NCBI GenBank assembly: GCA_965153355.1
Contig: OZ231126.1
Location: forward strand, 50,468,001 to 50,532,000
Origin: Flaccisagitta enflata
Taxonomy: Eukaryota > Chaetognatha > Sagittoidea > Aphragmophora
Length of the DNA stretch: 64,000 nt
Direction: 5' to 3'
Part shown: positions 19,455-31,090 of the stretch, in pieces
Layout: every line of letters starts with the position of its first letter
Numbering within the stretch: position 1 is the first letter of the stretch
The notes under the pieces: model-generated
Seen by the model: only the letters and a program-made list of their open reading frames with translations
Told to the model about the DNA's origin: nothing
Databases searched by the model: none
Program-made: the position numbers and the translations under genes

Positions 19455-21735
19455 CTCTTGCCGAATTTTGACGTCTTTTCAAGTCAGTGATCAATGTTGT
19501 TGCACCTTATAAGGAAGTACGTGTACGAAGTAGACCTAACTCTTGGATGAATTCTGAGATTTTGTCATCTATCAGGTTAAGAAACAATCTTTATTCACGA
19601 TTCAAAAAAGATAAAAGTAATAAGGCGTTGTTTGAAGAGTATTGTCGAGCCCGGAATAAGGTACAAAGGAACATTAAGTTGGCCAAGCAGAATTTTTTCA
19701 AACACGGTATTGCAAAAAACAAGGGAAATTCGGGAAAACTCTGGGGCCACCTTAAGTCCCTTGGTTACAGTAAGAAGGGCTGCTCTTCTTCAAGTATTGT
19801 ACTAGAAGACCAAGGAAGCAAGGTTTTTGACCCCTCTGCTGTTGCACGGCTTTTTAATGTTTTTTATACATCTATTGCATCGGACCTTGTTGCAAAGCTC
19901 CCAAGCCCTGTTGGTATTTACTGCACTGCAGGTAGAGTTTTCAAAGAATTTTATTTCAGAATTATTGGCCCACGTCCATCTTTTGTTCTTAGCCCAGTAA
20001 CTAGTCACTTTGTTCGTCGTCAGCTTAATTCACTTGATCCTCGCAAAGCGATTGGCCTCGATGATGTTTCTTCTAGATTTTTACATGACGGTGCCGAATC
20101 GATCGTTATCCCTGTTACGCACATAAATAATCTTTCGATCATGAATGAAACAGTCCCGGCCGGTTTTAAGGTAGCAAAAGTGGTTCCGCTTTATAAAAAA
20201 GGTTCTAAGCTTGATGTTGGAAACTATAGACCCGTTAGCATTCTGAACGTCCTTTCAAAAATTCTTGAGCGCGCTGTACACACTCAAATGGATGAGTATT
20301 TAGAGAAAAGAAAGATTCTTTTTGAGCATCAGTCTGGCTTTCGCGGTGGCTTTTCCACTGATACTTGTTTGATTGGAATGGATTCTTTTATACGGTCGGA
20401 AATGGGTAAGGGTAATATGGTGGGCATGGTGCTCATTGACCTTAAAAAGGCCTTTGACACCGTGGACCACGCGATTTTACTCGACAAATTACGTGCAATT
20501 GGTGTTTCACCTACTTCTTGGTTTCAATCCTATTTATCAGACCGCAGGCAGTGTGTTGAAGTAAACGGAACTCGGTCTAACTTTTTGCCAATCAATTGCG
20601 GCGTGCCACAAGGTAGCATCTTGGGCCCGCAACTTTTTCTTATCTATATAAACGATATAATAACAAGTGTAGATTGTCGCTTATCTCTGTACGCCGACGA
20701 TTCGGCCTTACTCTTTTCACATAAGGATTCTCATGTTATCGCTGATCGTTTAAGCAAGGAGCTCTCCAACTGTAAAAGGTGTCTCGTGGACAACAAGTTG
20801 TCTCTTCACGTTGGCAAGACGGAGAGTTTGCTCTTTGGCACAAAGAGAAAATTGAATGGGGTACGGGAATTCCATGTCTACTGTGACGGGGCACTTGTGA
20901 AGCGAGTTTTTAATGTCAAATACCTTGGTGTTCAATTGAATGGTAATCTAAGTGGTTCTGAACATGTTGGTGATGTGTTAAAGATCTGCACGGGTAGACT
21001 TGCCTTTCTATACCGAAACTCATCTTTCTTGGATTTCCACTGCAGACGTATTCTTTGCACATCTCTCATTCAGCCATACATTGACTATTGTTGCAGCTCT
21101 TGGTACGGGGGCCTGACTGTTTCTCTGAAAAATCGTCTGGATGTCATTCAGCGTAAGATGGTTCGTTTTGTGAATGGCATGGATTTTAGAGATCATGTTG
21201 GTAATCTTGAATTGTCACAACTATCATGGCTTTCAATTCCGGATCGTGTAACATATTTTCGGATGATTCATCTTTTCAAAATTCGCAGCAAAACAGCCCC
21301 TGGTTACCTGACAGATAGCTTTAAGCCTGTATCGGAAGTTCACGATCATTATACTCGTGGCAGCAGCCACAATTATCAACTCTCTCGCGAACTGGCAAAT
21401 TCACGTAATTCTTTTTCTTTTTTAGCGTCCAAAGAATGGAACGCACTTCCTACGGATCTAAAACTCATCTCTGAGTTGCGTGTTTTTAAAAAAAGGTTGA
21501 AGTCGTACCTGTTCTCACGGTATATCTGATCTTACTGGAATCTAGACCTGGCTCTTTTTTGTTAATGTCTACTGTACTGTATCACGTGTATTTATGAATT
21601 TCTTTTTATATATGGGGACTCTGTTGGAAAAAAGTCAATAGACTTTAACAGACTATTCTCCGGCACAACTCTTACAATAATATGAAATTGTATTATTTGT
21701 TGATGTCGATAATGAATTCATTCATTTATTCACTC
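19455..21735 (+). mobile_element. 5'-truncated CR1-superclade LINE
   Basis: Contains an intact reverse transcriptase ORF (19487-21529) and about 200 bp of 3' sequence with the word GGACTCTGTTGGAAAAAAGT, ending near ATGAATTCATTCATTTATTC. The endonuclease part is missing, as usual for 5'-truncated insertions. A relic of the same 3' end is at 54234. It sits in an intron of the TMTC3-like gene, in sense orientation. Confidence 0.85.
19487..21529 (+). CDS. LINE reverse transcriptase ORF (C-terminal part of ORF2)
   Basis: 680 codons without a stop. The start begins with the linker typical of non-LTR ORF2 after the endonuclease (SWMNSEILSSIRLRNNLYSR), so the true N terminus is lost and the GTG start is only the open-frame edge. 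RT motifs: VPLYKKG and NYRPVSI near residue 245, the first catalytic Asp in DLKKAFDTVDHA (about 318), GVPQGSILGP (about 372), YADD (402-405) and KYLGV (about 480). The C-terminal region (QPYIDYCCSSW, ASKEWNALP) is shared by CR1/L2/Rex-like elements. No disabling mutation is seen, so the copy is young. Confidence 0.92.
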   Translation: MINVVAPYKEVRVRSRPNSWMNSEILSSIRLRNNLYSRFKKDKSNKALFEEYCRARNKVQRNIKLAKQNFFKHGIAKNKGNSGKLWGHLKSLGYSKKGCSSSSIVLEDQGSKVFDPSAVARLFNVFYTSIASDLVAKLPSPVGIYCTAGRVFKEFYFRIIGPRPSFVLSPVTSHFVRRQLNSLDPRKAIGLDDVSSRFLHDGAESIVIPVTHINNLSIMNETVPAGFKVAKVVPLYKKGSKLDVGNYRPVSILNVLSKILERAVHTQMDEYLEKRKILFEHQSGFRGGFSTDTCLIGMDSFIRSEMGKGNMVGMVLIDLKKAFDTVDHAILLDKLRAIGVSPTSWFQSYLSDRRQCVEVNGTRSNFLPINCGVPQGSILGPQLFLIYINDIITSVDCRLSLYADDSALLFSHKDSHVIADRLSKELSNCKRCLVDNKLSLHVGKTESLLFGTKRKLNGVREFHVYCDGALVKRVFNVKYLGVQLNGNLSGSEHVGDVLKICTGRLAFLYRNSSFLDFHCRRILCTSLIQPYIDYCCSSWYGGLTVSLKNRLDVIQRKMVRFVNGMDFRDHVGNLELSQLSWLSIPDRVTYFRMIHLFKIRSKTAPGYLTDSFKPVSEVHDHYTRGSSHNYQLSRELANSRNSFSFLASKEWNALPTDLKLISELRVFKKRLKSYLFSRYI

Positions 21736-21737
21736 TC

Positions 21738-21772
<35 letters not shown>

Positions 21773-21775
21773 TTC
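21735..21775. repeat. (CT)n microsatellite
   Basis: Short CT tract just after the LINE 3' end; a (GACT)n run follows at about 21908-21933. Confidence 0.9.
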
Positions 21776-22039
21776 ATTTATTTCTTTTTCCTCTCTCGGA
21801 TTCGTTCTCCTTTTATCCCAAACCTCCACAATCACATCATCCATCTTTCCTCAATTTTGATTCAGCCATACTTGCAGCACAGTTTCGCAGTGATCGAAGC
21901 TGCTGTAGACTGACTGACTGACTGACTGACTGACATGACTCTTTCAACTTCCCATTTCTTCACCCATAACGATCTCTTTCTCCCAAATTTCATTGTGTTT
22001 CACGATAGTGAAACACCAAGTGCTCAGAGTTTTCTCCGT

Positions 22040-23580
22040 GCGTGCGTGCGTGCGCACGTGTGTCACACAAGCCTAGCTTTCTCCAAATGTGTGTCACACA
22101 ACCCAGTTTTCTTCAAATGTGTGTCACACAACTCAGTTTTCTCCGAATGTGTGTCACACAACCCATTTTTCTCCGAAAGTGTGTCACACAGCCTAGCTTT
22201 CTCCGAATGTGTGTAACACCGCCCAGTTTTCTCCAAATGTGTGTCACACCGCCCAGTTTTCTCCAAATGTGTGTCACACAACCGAGTTTTCTCCAAATGT
22301 ATGTCACACAACCCAGTTTTCTCCAAATGTGTGTCACACAGCCTAGCTTTCTCCAAATGTGTGTCACACAGCCCAGTTTTCTCCAAATGTGTGTCACACA
22401 GCCTAGCTTTCTGCGGATGTGTGTAACACAGCGCAGTTTTCTCCCAATGTGTGTCACACAACCCAGTTTTCTCCAAATGTGTGTCACACAACCCAGTTTT
22501 CTCCAAATGTGTGTCATACAACCCAGTTTTCTCCTTATGTGTGTCACATAACCCAGTTTTCTCGGAATGTGTGTCACTCAACCCAGTTTTCTCCAAATGT
22601 GTGTCACACAACCCAGTTTTCTCCAAATGTGTGTCACACAGCCCAGATTTCTCCATTGTGTGTCACATAACCCCATTTTCTCCAAATGTGTGTCACACAG
22701 CCCAGTTTTCTCCAAATGTGTGTCACACAGCCCAGTTTTCTCCGATGTGTGTCACACGGCCCAGATTTCTCCATTGTGTGTCACATAACCCAGTTTTCTC
22801 CGAATGTGTGTCACACAAACCCAGTTTTCTCCAAATGTGTGTCACATAACACAGTTTTCTTCAAATGTGTGTCACACAACCCAGTTTTCTCCGAATGTGT
22901 GTCACACTACCCAATTTTCTCCAATGTGTGTCACACAACCCAGTTCTTTTCTGAATATGTGTCACACAGCCCAGCTTTCTCCGAATATGTGTCACACAGC
23001 CTAGCTTTCTCCGAATGTGTGTCACACAGCCTTGCTTTCTCCAAATGTCTGTCACACAACCCAGTTTTCTCTGAATGTGTGTCACACAACCCAGTTTTCT
23101 TTGAATGTGTGTTACACAGCCTATCTTTTTCCAAATGTGTGTCACACAGCCCAGTTTTCTCCGAATGTGTCACACAACCCAGTTTTCTCCGAATGTATGT
23201 CACACTGCCTAGATTTCTCTGATGTGTGTCACACAGCCTAGCTTTCTCCGAATGTGTGTCACATAGCCCAATTTTCTCCATTGTGTGTCACATAACCTAG
23301 TTTTCTCCATTGTGTGTCACAAAACCTTGTTTTCTTGGAATGTGTGTCACACAACCCAGTTTTCTCTAAATGTGTGTCACCCAACCCAACTTTCTCTGAT
23401 GTGTGTCACATAACCCTGTTTTCTCCAAATGTGTGTCAAACAACCCAGCTTTCTCCAAATGAGTGTGACACAACCCAGTCTTTCCCGAATGTGTGTCACA
23501 CAACCCAGTTTTCTCCAAATGTGTGTCATACAACCTAGTTTTCTCCAAATGTGTCACACACAACCCAGTCCTTTCCAAAT
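22040..23580. repeat. 30-bp satellite array with embedded palindrome
   Basis: About 51 tandem copies of a 30-bp unit (AATGTGTGTCACACAACCCA plus GTTTTCTCCA). Each unit carries GTGTGTCACAC, a palindrome around one T. The unit length is a multiple of three, so several frames stay open on both strands and produce fake Cys/His-rich proteins. Small indels reset the frame from about 22650 on. Confidence 0.95.
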
Positions 23581-23582
23581 GT

Positions 23583-23665
23583 GTGCCCCGCAGTTATAAG
23601 CCCCGTGGTTATAAGCCCCACGGTTATAAGCCCTGCGGTTACAAGCCCCGCGGTTATGAGGACAA
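23583..23665. repeat. Short tandem repeat CCCGCGGTTATAAG
   Basis: Five units of 15-16 bp (CCCCGCGGTTATAAG with variants) directly after the 30-bp satellite. Confidence 0.85.
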
Positions 23666-24107
23666 GCTGTAGGGCCGCCCACAGGCGGCCAATATGTATA
23701 ACACAGATTTTTCTGAACACTCATATTGGATAGTTTTTTTGGAATTATTGCATAATCAATTCTTGCTCAATCAAGTTATCGTGAAACACATTATGGCGAA
23801 TGCCACTTGTTTCTTCTGTGGTAACGCATTTTGGTCGGTCTGTCTGTTGGTTGCTTCATCAGTGCGTCGATCCATCGATCATTTTTCAATTGCACGTGGT
23901 TTTCGGCTTTTTGCAAAACCGCCCGACCCAATCGTTGACTGGGGGACCGTGTATCAGCGCAAGAGTGTTTTTTTCCTCGCGGGTAGCATTCGGTGCAAGA
24001 TATGATCATAAGTTTTGTTCATGAATTATTCTATATCATCGTTTCCTATATCTTTATGATCATTGATTTCGTTGCCTCCATTTTCCTGCATCTTCGTCGA
24101 CGTCGTC
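23666..24107. other. No gene; possible degenerate family H copy
   Basis: 23830-23965 has TTGGTCGGTCTGTCTGTTGG and GGGGGACCGTGTATC words reminiscent of family H but lacks its hairpins. Confidence 0.35.
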
Positions 24108-24316
<209 letters not shown>

Positions 24317-24696
24317 CGTCATCGTGACTTAGTGTACATGCGTTTTTGCGCGTGTTTGCATCTGTTCATGCCTTCTTTCTCAACACTTGCTTGTTCTCGC
24401 GGAATTCCTTCCCCGATTCTTATTTTTCCTTCTCTTGGCCTTATACAGTCTTATCTTAGCTTTTCTCACTCTGCAAATACATTTTTTACGTTTCATGATA
24501 AGTGTTTGTACAGACGCTAGAAACGAGGATTATAACTCTAAACATCTATTTCCACGCTCTTTCTCTCTCTCTCTCTCTCTCTCCCTCTCTTTCATGTCCT
24601 CTCTGCCTTTCTGCCCCCCTGTCATCCTACCCCCATGCTCCCTGCCCCCATGATCCCCCTGCCCTAATGAACCCCGATTGATTTTCTGCCTATCAG

Positions 24697-24818
24697 CTTC
24701 TTCGTTGGAGCCTTTGGATGTTGGCAGCCTCGCAAACGAAGGAAGAATTCTGGAAAAAGTCGGAAGATCACAAGAAGCGGAAAAATGTCTACGACGGGCG
24801 AAACAAATTCTCGACCAG
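24697..24818 (+). CDS. TMTC3-like, TPR exon 2
   Basis: Acceptor gcctatcag, donor GACCAG|gtagat; enters in phase 1, leaves in phase 0. With the previous exon it reads YRKASSLEPLDVG, then ANEGRILEKVGRSQEAEKCL, a TPR helix pair lining up with the vertebrate TMTC3 second TPR. The donor is followed after 10 bp by a 420-bp GT tract. Pyrimidine-rich sequence with (TC)n precedes the acceptor. Confidence 0.88.
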
Positions 24819-24823
24819 GTAGA

Positions 24824-25255
<432 letters not shown>

Positions 25256-26260
25256 TCTAGATCTAACGTGATATGACGGCGAGCCTCTGAAGACAACAAT
25301 TTTTTTTCAATGAGGGTCAAAATAGAAATATGAATCTAAGTAAAATTGAATAGTTGCATCAAAAAAATCAGTGAAAAAGGTTGATCTTAGTAATATTTTG
25401 TATGATTCATATTCCAAAACAAAAATCAACTTAATATGGCCAAGATTAATAAAGAAAAGTTACTGCAGATTTCTGAAAATTTCATTTTTGTTAACTGACG
25501 AGGGGTGGTTGAAATACTAAATTTGCATAGAAAATGAAAAAATGAAAAAATGAAAAACATAGTTCTTTTCCAAATTCGATTACAGAGAGAACTATGTTTT
25601 TAAAAATGCAAAATTTTGCTGCTTTTAAGAGTCCTAGAATTTCAACCACAGAAAAAGAAAAAAAATGTAAGCAAAATTTCATAAAAATCTTGATTTTCTT
25701 GCCTTATTTATGTATTTTGCATATCTAAAGGTACCTATGAGGTCAGCTTATGACAAAGATGTACACACCAAGTGTCCCTAGAGACAATTTGCCCAAGAAA
25801 AGTATTCGTAGTTCTTTGCTTGTTCAACTAACAATGCAAAAACTGGTTTGAAACACTAATTTCTACCTTCAAAAATTAACCGTCATATGCGGACGAACAC
25901 TGACAGACTAACAGATAGAGTGATGATGACCAACGGACAGACCATCAATATCGCAACGGCCACATAGAAAGATATCGAGACAGATAAGATGATGGAGAGC
26001 CCGTTAGATGGACGAGCAAATGGATAGAGACAAGGAAACTTGTTTTGACATTAATCGATAAAGAAAGTTTCATGCTGTTTGGTGCTCATGGTTTTTCCTC
26101 CTAGCTTGACTTCGAAGGCTGGGCTACTGCTATCTTCTTTTTCTGTTTCCTCGTGATGGTTTCTACAGGCTCATAACAAATTTCTCCTTTAAGGTCAAAG
26201 TCACTTACAAAAATATATATGTAGATCAGGTCATTGATTTTCTCGCTTTACCCCTATTTA
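25256..26260. other. No gene recognised
   Basis: AT-rich intron sequence. No supported exon or repeat family; short GACAGA-type words near 25900-26030. Confidence 0.5.
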
Positions 26261-26262
26261 TA

Positions 26263-26263
<1 letters not shown>

Positions 26264-26322
<59 letters not shown>
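26264..26322. repeat. (GTCT)n-(CT)n tract before an acceptor
   Basis: Ends about 20 bp before the acceptor of TPR exon 3 and would act as, or extend, its polypyrimidine tract. Confidence 0.95.
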
Positions 26323-26324
<2 letters not shown>

Positions 26325-26342
26325 CCTTCATCCAAATTCTAG

Positions 26343-26555
26343 GCAATTTCTGTCGGTAGAAATAACGACGACAACAACAACAACATTGACAATATCAAAG
26401 ACAACAACAACAACAACAAGGACATGAACCAAAACAACGGGAAAAACAAATTCTCATCGGCGTTTGTCTCCATTCCGCAAAATCATCTCAACATTTATGT
26501 GCATCTCGGAAATTTGTTGTCGAAGAAAGACGATGGACTCGACCAAGCAGAACAA
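26343..26555 (+). CDS. TMTC3-like, TPR exon 3 with Asn-rich insert
   Basis: 71 codons, phase 0-0; acceptor caaattctag, donor GAACAA|gtaaga. It starts AISVGRNNDD, continues with an Asn/Asp-rich low-complexity stretch of about 30 residues from AAC/GAC codons, then FVSIPQNHLNIYVHLGNLLS and LDQAEQ. The vertebrate TMTC3 counterpart has a short basic linker before PNHLN, so the Asn stretch looks like a species-specific insert in a loop between TPRs. Confidence 0.87.
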
Positions 26556-26792
26556 GTAAGAATCGATTTCGTTGGGCGGGGGAAGGCTTTGTCAGTTTTG
26601 GGTCAGGGGCTGGGGGTAAAGGTGGGGGGGCTATGTCAGTTTTGAGTTTGAGGGTGGAGGGAAGAATGTCAATGTAGGAGGCTGTTCACTGTAAGGTAAA
26701 GAGCAATGGTAATAGGAATTTGGTAGACTTTGTCAGTATTGTGGCAGGGCTTTGGGTAGGGAAATGTAGTAAGCTGTAGCGCAGTTTGGGGT

Positions 26793-27073
26793 ACACAGTC
26801 CATCAAATCCCACCCTGATGGGAAAAAAACACCTAACGCCACTTTATCCCACTCCACCCACCTACACAGTCCATCAAATCCCACCCTGATGGGAAAAAAA
26901 CACCTAACGCCACTTTATCCCACTCCACCCACCTACACAGTCCATCAAATCCCACCCTGATGGGAAAAAAACACCTAACGCCACTTTATCCCACTCCACC
27001 CACCTACACAGTCCATCAAATCCCACCCTGATGGGAAAAAAACACCTAACGCCACTTTATCCCACTCCACCCA
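26793..27073. repeat. 71-bp tandem repeat, four near-identical copies
   Basis: Four copies of a 71-bp unit starting ACACAGTCCATCAAATCCCA, with no differences seen across full units. Each contains TCCCACCCTGATGGGA, a small stem-loop. The identity implies very recent expansion (or an assembly effect). Confidence 0.95.
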
Positions 27074-27225
27074 GGGAATATGTGGGCCTGTTTCCGTGTT
27101 AAGAAATGGCAAAGGGGAAGGGGGAAGGGGGAAGGGGGATATGGGGGATAGGGAAAAGGGATGCAGTGAACTGTGTTAGTTGTAAAATAGGGAAGAGATA
27201 GGGGGTTGTTGTAAGCTGTGTCAGT

Positions 27226-27227
<2 letters not shown>

Positions 27228-27313
<86 letters not shown>
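27228..27313. repeat. (GA)n microsatellite
   Basis: About 86 bp of AG in the TMTC3-like intron. Confidence 0.98.
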
Positions 27314-27315
<2 letters not shown>

Positions 27316-27344
27316 TGTCATCCAGATCTACATGGTCATGGTAC

Positions 27345-27775
27345 CTGATGCCCTGCTTGAAGTACTGTCAAGTGGAGTGAGAGCAGGGCACCCCAAAGGG
27401 CCGATGTCCTGTAGGACACAGGGGGAATTTCAGACGTCCTGAGGGGGAATATAGCAGGCCTAAGAGGTACTGGGCGGTTGAGGGTGGGAAGATTTATGAA
27501 CTGATTAGATTTGAGGAGGGGGGGTTGAGCAGAGGCTGATTTGAGGCCTGGATGCTGATTTGAGGTGAAGCGATTTGAGGAGTGAGAGCTGATTTGAGGA
27601 AGAGCTGATTTGAGGCCTGGAGAATTTGAGGCCCTGAGAGGTAGGCCTAGAGGCCTCGGGGAGGAGGGGGATTAGGCCTGTTGAGAGGCGGGCTTGGGCC
27701 TGGGGAGGGCTGATTTGAGGCCTGGAATGCTGATTGAGGTCAGGGAGGTTGAGGCCTTTTGGGGCAGCTGGAGGA
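27345..27775. repeat. Family C capped tandem-repeat element (divergent)
   Basis: Left end GCCCTGCTTGAAG...GAGCAGGGC hairpin, then CCCCAAAGGGCCGATG, GTCCTGTAGGACACAGGGGG, and an array of about 20-bp GCTGATTTGAGGCCTGGA units. The right cap is reduced to CCTTTTGGGGCAGC. Confidence 0.82.
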
Positions 27776-27782
27776 GAGAGAG

Positions 27783-27863
<81 letters not shown>

Positions 27864-27871
27864 AGAGGAGG

Positions 27872-27960
<89 letters not shown>
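27773..27960. repeat. (GA)n microsatellite
   Basis: About 190 bp of interrupted GA/GGA repeats. Confidence 0.97.
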
Positions 27961-27964
<4 letters not shown>

Positions 27965-28153
27965 CTTTGTGTGCGTTTTTGGTTTGACTTCTTAATCGCT
28001 AAAACATATTTTGAGTTATGTTTGAGCGAGAGAGAAATAAAGTTATCGAGTGTCAAAAAAAAAAAAAAATCAATGAATAAAAGAAGGCCAATGATGCGTA
28101 ATCTTTGATCTAATTTTTTTTTATTGATATGAATGTCTTTTTATGAATAAATG

Positions 28154-28177
28154 TTTTTAGTTGCGGACACACATTGG
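28154..28177 (+). repeat. Family H repeat, 5' fragment
   Basis: TTTTTAGTTGCGGACACAC only, cut where composite block 1 begins. Confidence 0.65.
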
Positions 28178-28379
28178 ACTTTTCTATTGCCGGGCTCAGA
28201 ATTTTCATCATATATTCCCGGCTAAATATGCCTTTAATTATTGATTCTTTACTGCTCTTTGACGTTTGCTCACCCTCGCTGCCACTTAACCTCCCTGACG
28301 TGCCTCCCCTCCACCCCACATCTTCTTCTTTTACTTAATCATCCGGTTTCAAAAAGGGATACGGTTTCAGCTTCGAACT

Positions 28380-28450
28380 CGTGACCATGTTATTGAAAGT
28401 TCGGTGACATCACCATTAGGCCAAGGCGCCATTATGTCAAGTATTGAAAC
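28380..28450 (-). other. tRNA-like SINE head (copy 1)
   Basis: On the minus strand TGGCCTAATGGTGATG resembles a pol III A box and GAGTTCGAAGC a B box, at tRNA spacing. The cloverleaf is not intact. Paralogue at 45830. Confidence 0.55.
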
Positions 28451-28689
28451 GATGGTTGAGCTCTGCTTAATGATCAACAATCAGATCTAGAACGAGCAAA
28501 TTGTTTCGCGAGTCGAAATCATCATAAACGACCTTAACTCAGAGACGAATTGACCGATTGCCTTGATTTTTTGCATGGTAAATGCTTATGACCTTGTCTA
28601 CTATGGTGTAAATCAATTCATGCAGACACAGTCCGGACGCATCGTTGCCCAGTCGGGCTTGTCTGTATGATACATTATAGTGGCTGCGC

Positions 28690-28910
28690 GTAATGTGACA
28701 TCAGCGTTACAACCGCGCTTGATGCGTTATAACCGCATTTGACGCATAGTTGCGCATAAGTCGTAACAACCACGTGTGTCATGTTACAACCGCGTATGAC
28801 ATGTTACAACCGCGCGCAACACGTTACAGCCACCCATGATGCGTTACAACCACCTGTAATGCGCTACAATCATGTATGACTCATTATGGCCACACGTGCG
28901 TGTCGCAGCT
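28690..28910. repeat. Array of GCGTTACAACCGC words
   Basis: About ten copies of an 18-20 bp unit (ATGCGTTACAACCGCGTATG and variants). The counterpart near 46565-46640 is shorter. Confidence 0.7.
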
Positions 28911-29055
28911 GTGCAGTTTGTCATACGGCTATGATGCAACCTAATCCTGGCCACAGCTACCTAAGTCACAGTGCAAACGAAGACGAAATTTGATTTACAG
29001 TCTTAATGAACTGTTATACCTAATTATCGTAATTGATATTTTAATTTCAACTCTG

Positions 29056-29255
29056 TTTTTTAGTCGCGTGCTACACGACTCTACACCCCGTTATGTTGGT
29101 CGGTCAGTCGGTTGGACGGTCAGTTGGTCAAATGGTTGGTTGATCGGTGAGCTTTTTGAGTATACGGCTCCTGCCCAGATGCTCTAGCGAACTTTTCCAG
29201 CACTGCTCCTGCCTACCCGCACGCGACTAGGGTAGTCGTGTATCCGGCCTTGTTT
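29056..29255 (+). repeat. Family H repeat, type I
   Basis: 5' arm AGTCGCGTGC with exact 3' partner GCACGCGACT, then GTCGTGTATCCGGCCTTGTTT. Full length. The 5' return arm is slightly changed (TACACGACT). Confidence 0.9.
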
Positions 29256-29309
29256 ATGCTTCTTGTCCTTTTATAAATATATTTTAATAATAAAGAAGTA
29301 AGAATTATC

Positions 29310-29793
29310 TACAGTATGTTTCAACTCTAGAAGTAAAAGAGATAATTCAATTGTGAACAAGCCTTTTATAGGTAATAGTTTAGCATTTTATACTAATCAA
29401 TTCTCAGGGATTTTCTATAGAAGTTTGATACATTTCACACCCTGAGGAGCTTTGGATCAAATTATACAAAAAGATTTATTTTTCTCTCTTTTTTTCAACA
29501 AATTACGTCCATAAACAATTTTCTCTCTCTATTTTCATAGATTACATTAGAATATCTTATATTTGAAACCTATCTGGTATGAAAATCTCAAAATTCTGTC
29601 AAAAAAAGAGCAACATGAGAAAATGATTTTTTTCACTAAAGGACTTATTTTGCAAAGCATCATTTTTAGTTTATGATATGTTAAGGTGTTTAAATCACTA
29701 GAATCAATTATCATAAAATGCTAAACTATTACCTACAAAAGGTTTTTTTCAAAATTGAATTATCTCTATTACTTCTAGAGTTATGCCGTCGTA
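29310..29793. mobile_element. TA-flanked foldback MITE (CAGTATG ends)
   Basis: Left TA|CAGTATG...AACTCTAGAAGTAAAAGAGA, right TCTCTATTACTTCTAGAGTT...TA. The arms also pair through AATAGTTTAGCATTTTAT and its complement. Ends are partly diverged. Confidence 0.75.
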
Positions 29794-30239
29794 TAATGTT
29801 ACAAACGATTTGGAACATATGTATGTTTTATTAGTAAAGACTAACTTATTCAATAAAACATCAATATTTCTTCTATAAAGCTGTTAGGTGAAATTATATT
29901 ACTGCTTCTACATGAAAAATTTTGTATTTATAAGAACATAGCCCTTTTTTATATTTTTTTTATAAAAAGGCCATGTTTTTAAAAATGCAAATTTTAAAAT
30001 CCTAATACAAAGATATGATTTCACTTGAGACATGTTTGCATAAAATTTTTTTTGATAAAATCCTTACTTTATTTTAACATCTATCCCTTTATTTTGTATA
30101 AAACATGCACATTTAAATGATTTTTTATGCAAAACTATTATGGATAAAAATTGATAATAGTTTTTATTAACAAAAAGATGCAAATTATCAAAATTAAGAA
30201 AAAAAGAAAAATGTGTTGACTAATGAAATTTCGCCTTCG
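29794..30239. other. No gene recognised
   Basis: AT-rich filler inside composite block 1. Confidence 0.5.
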
Positions 30240-30540
30240 TTTGCTCTGTGACCTAATCATGACGTCCTAAACCTTTTCTAGGCATGAGCTACCTAATCCT
30301 AGCATCAGGGACCTCATCCCAACCTCAGCGACTTCATCCCTGTCTCGTGTTATTCGCTTAAATGACCTATTCGCGGCCTCAGCGACCTAATTATGGCCTT
30401 ACCGACCTAATCCTGGCCTTTGTGACCTAATTGCGGCTTCAGCAACCTATTTACAGCCTCCAAAACCAATACAAAGTCCCAGTATCCTAATCAGTGTCAG
30501 CAACCAAATTAGCAACCTAATCGCCACCTGTTGATGAAAC
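30240..30540. repeat. CCTAATCCTGGCCTCAGCGA array (copy 1)
   Basis: About twelve units of 19-20 bp; the same array is at 47320-47480. Confidence 0.8.
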
Positions 30541-30674
30541 AAGAATGTAGGATATGCAAAGAAAAAAAATCACAAAATTCCGCTTCCTTCATATAACGTT
30601 GGTGTAAAAAACAAAAAGTCATTGTAACAATCATTTTAAAAAAGACTGAAATTAACAGGCAAATATTGATTTTT

Positions 30675-31090
30675 ATTTGGTCTTTTTGCTGATGTTCTTT
30701 TTGTTGTTGCTGTTGTTTTTATCCATCACTGCCCCTCTCCGTCTTCGTTCTTTGTCTCAATGGTCATCATTCTTATCCGATATTGTTCCTCTATTGTCAT
30801 TGTTCTTCTCTGTTGTTGTTCTTCTCCATCATCGTTTTTGTTCTTTTCCTACATTGTTGTTTTCTTCTCCTTTGCTTCGACATCCTTCCCCTTCAACGTC
30901 GTTGTTCTTCTTCATTGTTTTTGTTCTTCATCGCCGTCGTTCTCTTCTTTCATCGTCGTTGTTCTTTTCCTTTATCGTCATTGTTCCATTCCTTCGTTGT
31001 CGTTCCCTCCCTTCGTCGTCGTTGTTCTTTTCCTTCATCGTCGTCTTCTTTGTATTCCTCATCGTCGTTCATTTCCTTCCTATCGTACTT
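30675..31090. repeat. TCGTCGTTGTTCTT pyrimidine-rich array (copy 1)
   Basis: Units of 18-27 bp around TTCATCGTCGTTGTTCTTTT. Phe/Ser/Val-rich frames are compositional. Counterpart at 48380-49010. Confidence 0.8.

Noticed and set aside
22040-23580. CRISPR array or zinc-finger-like Cys/His protein
   Set aside because: Units are head-to-tail with no spacers; the Cys/His frames exist in several frames on both strands, so they are by-products of a 30-bp satellite in an animal genome.
23830-23965. Further family H copy
   Set aside because: Only the GGTCGGTCTGTCTG and GACCGTGTATC words remain; hairpins and tail are not recognisable, so I mention it only as possible.
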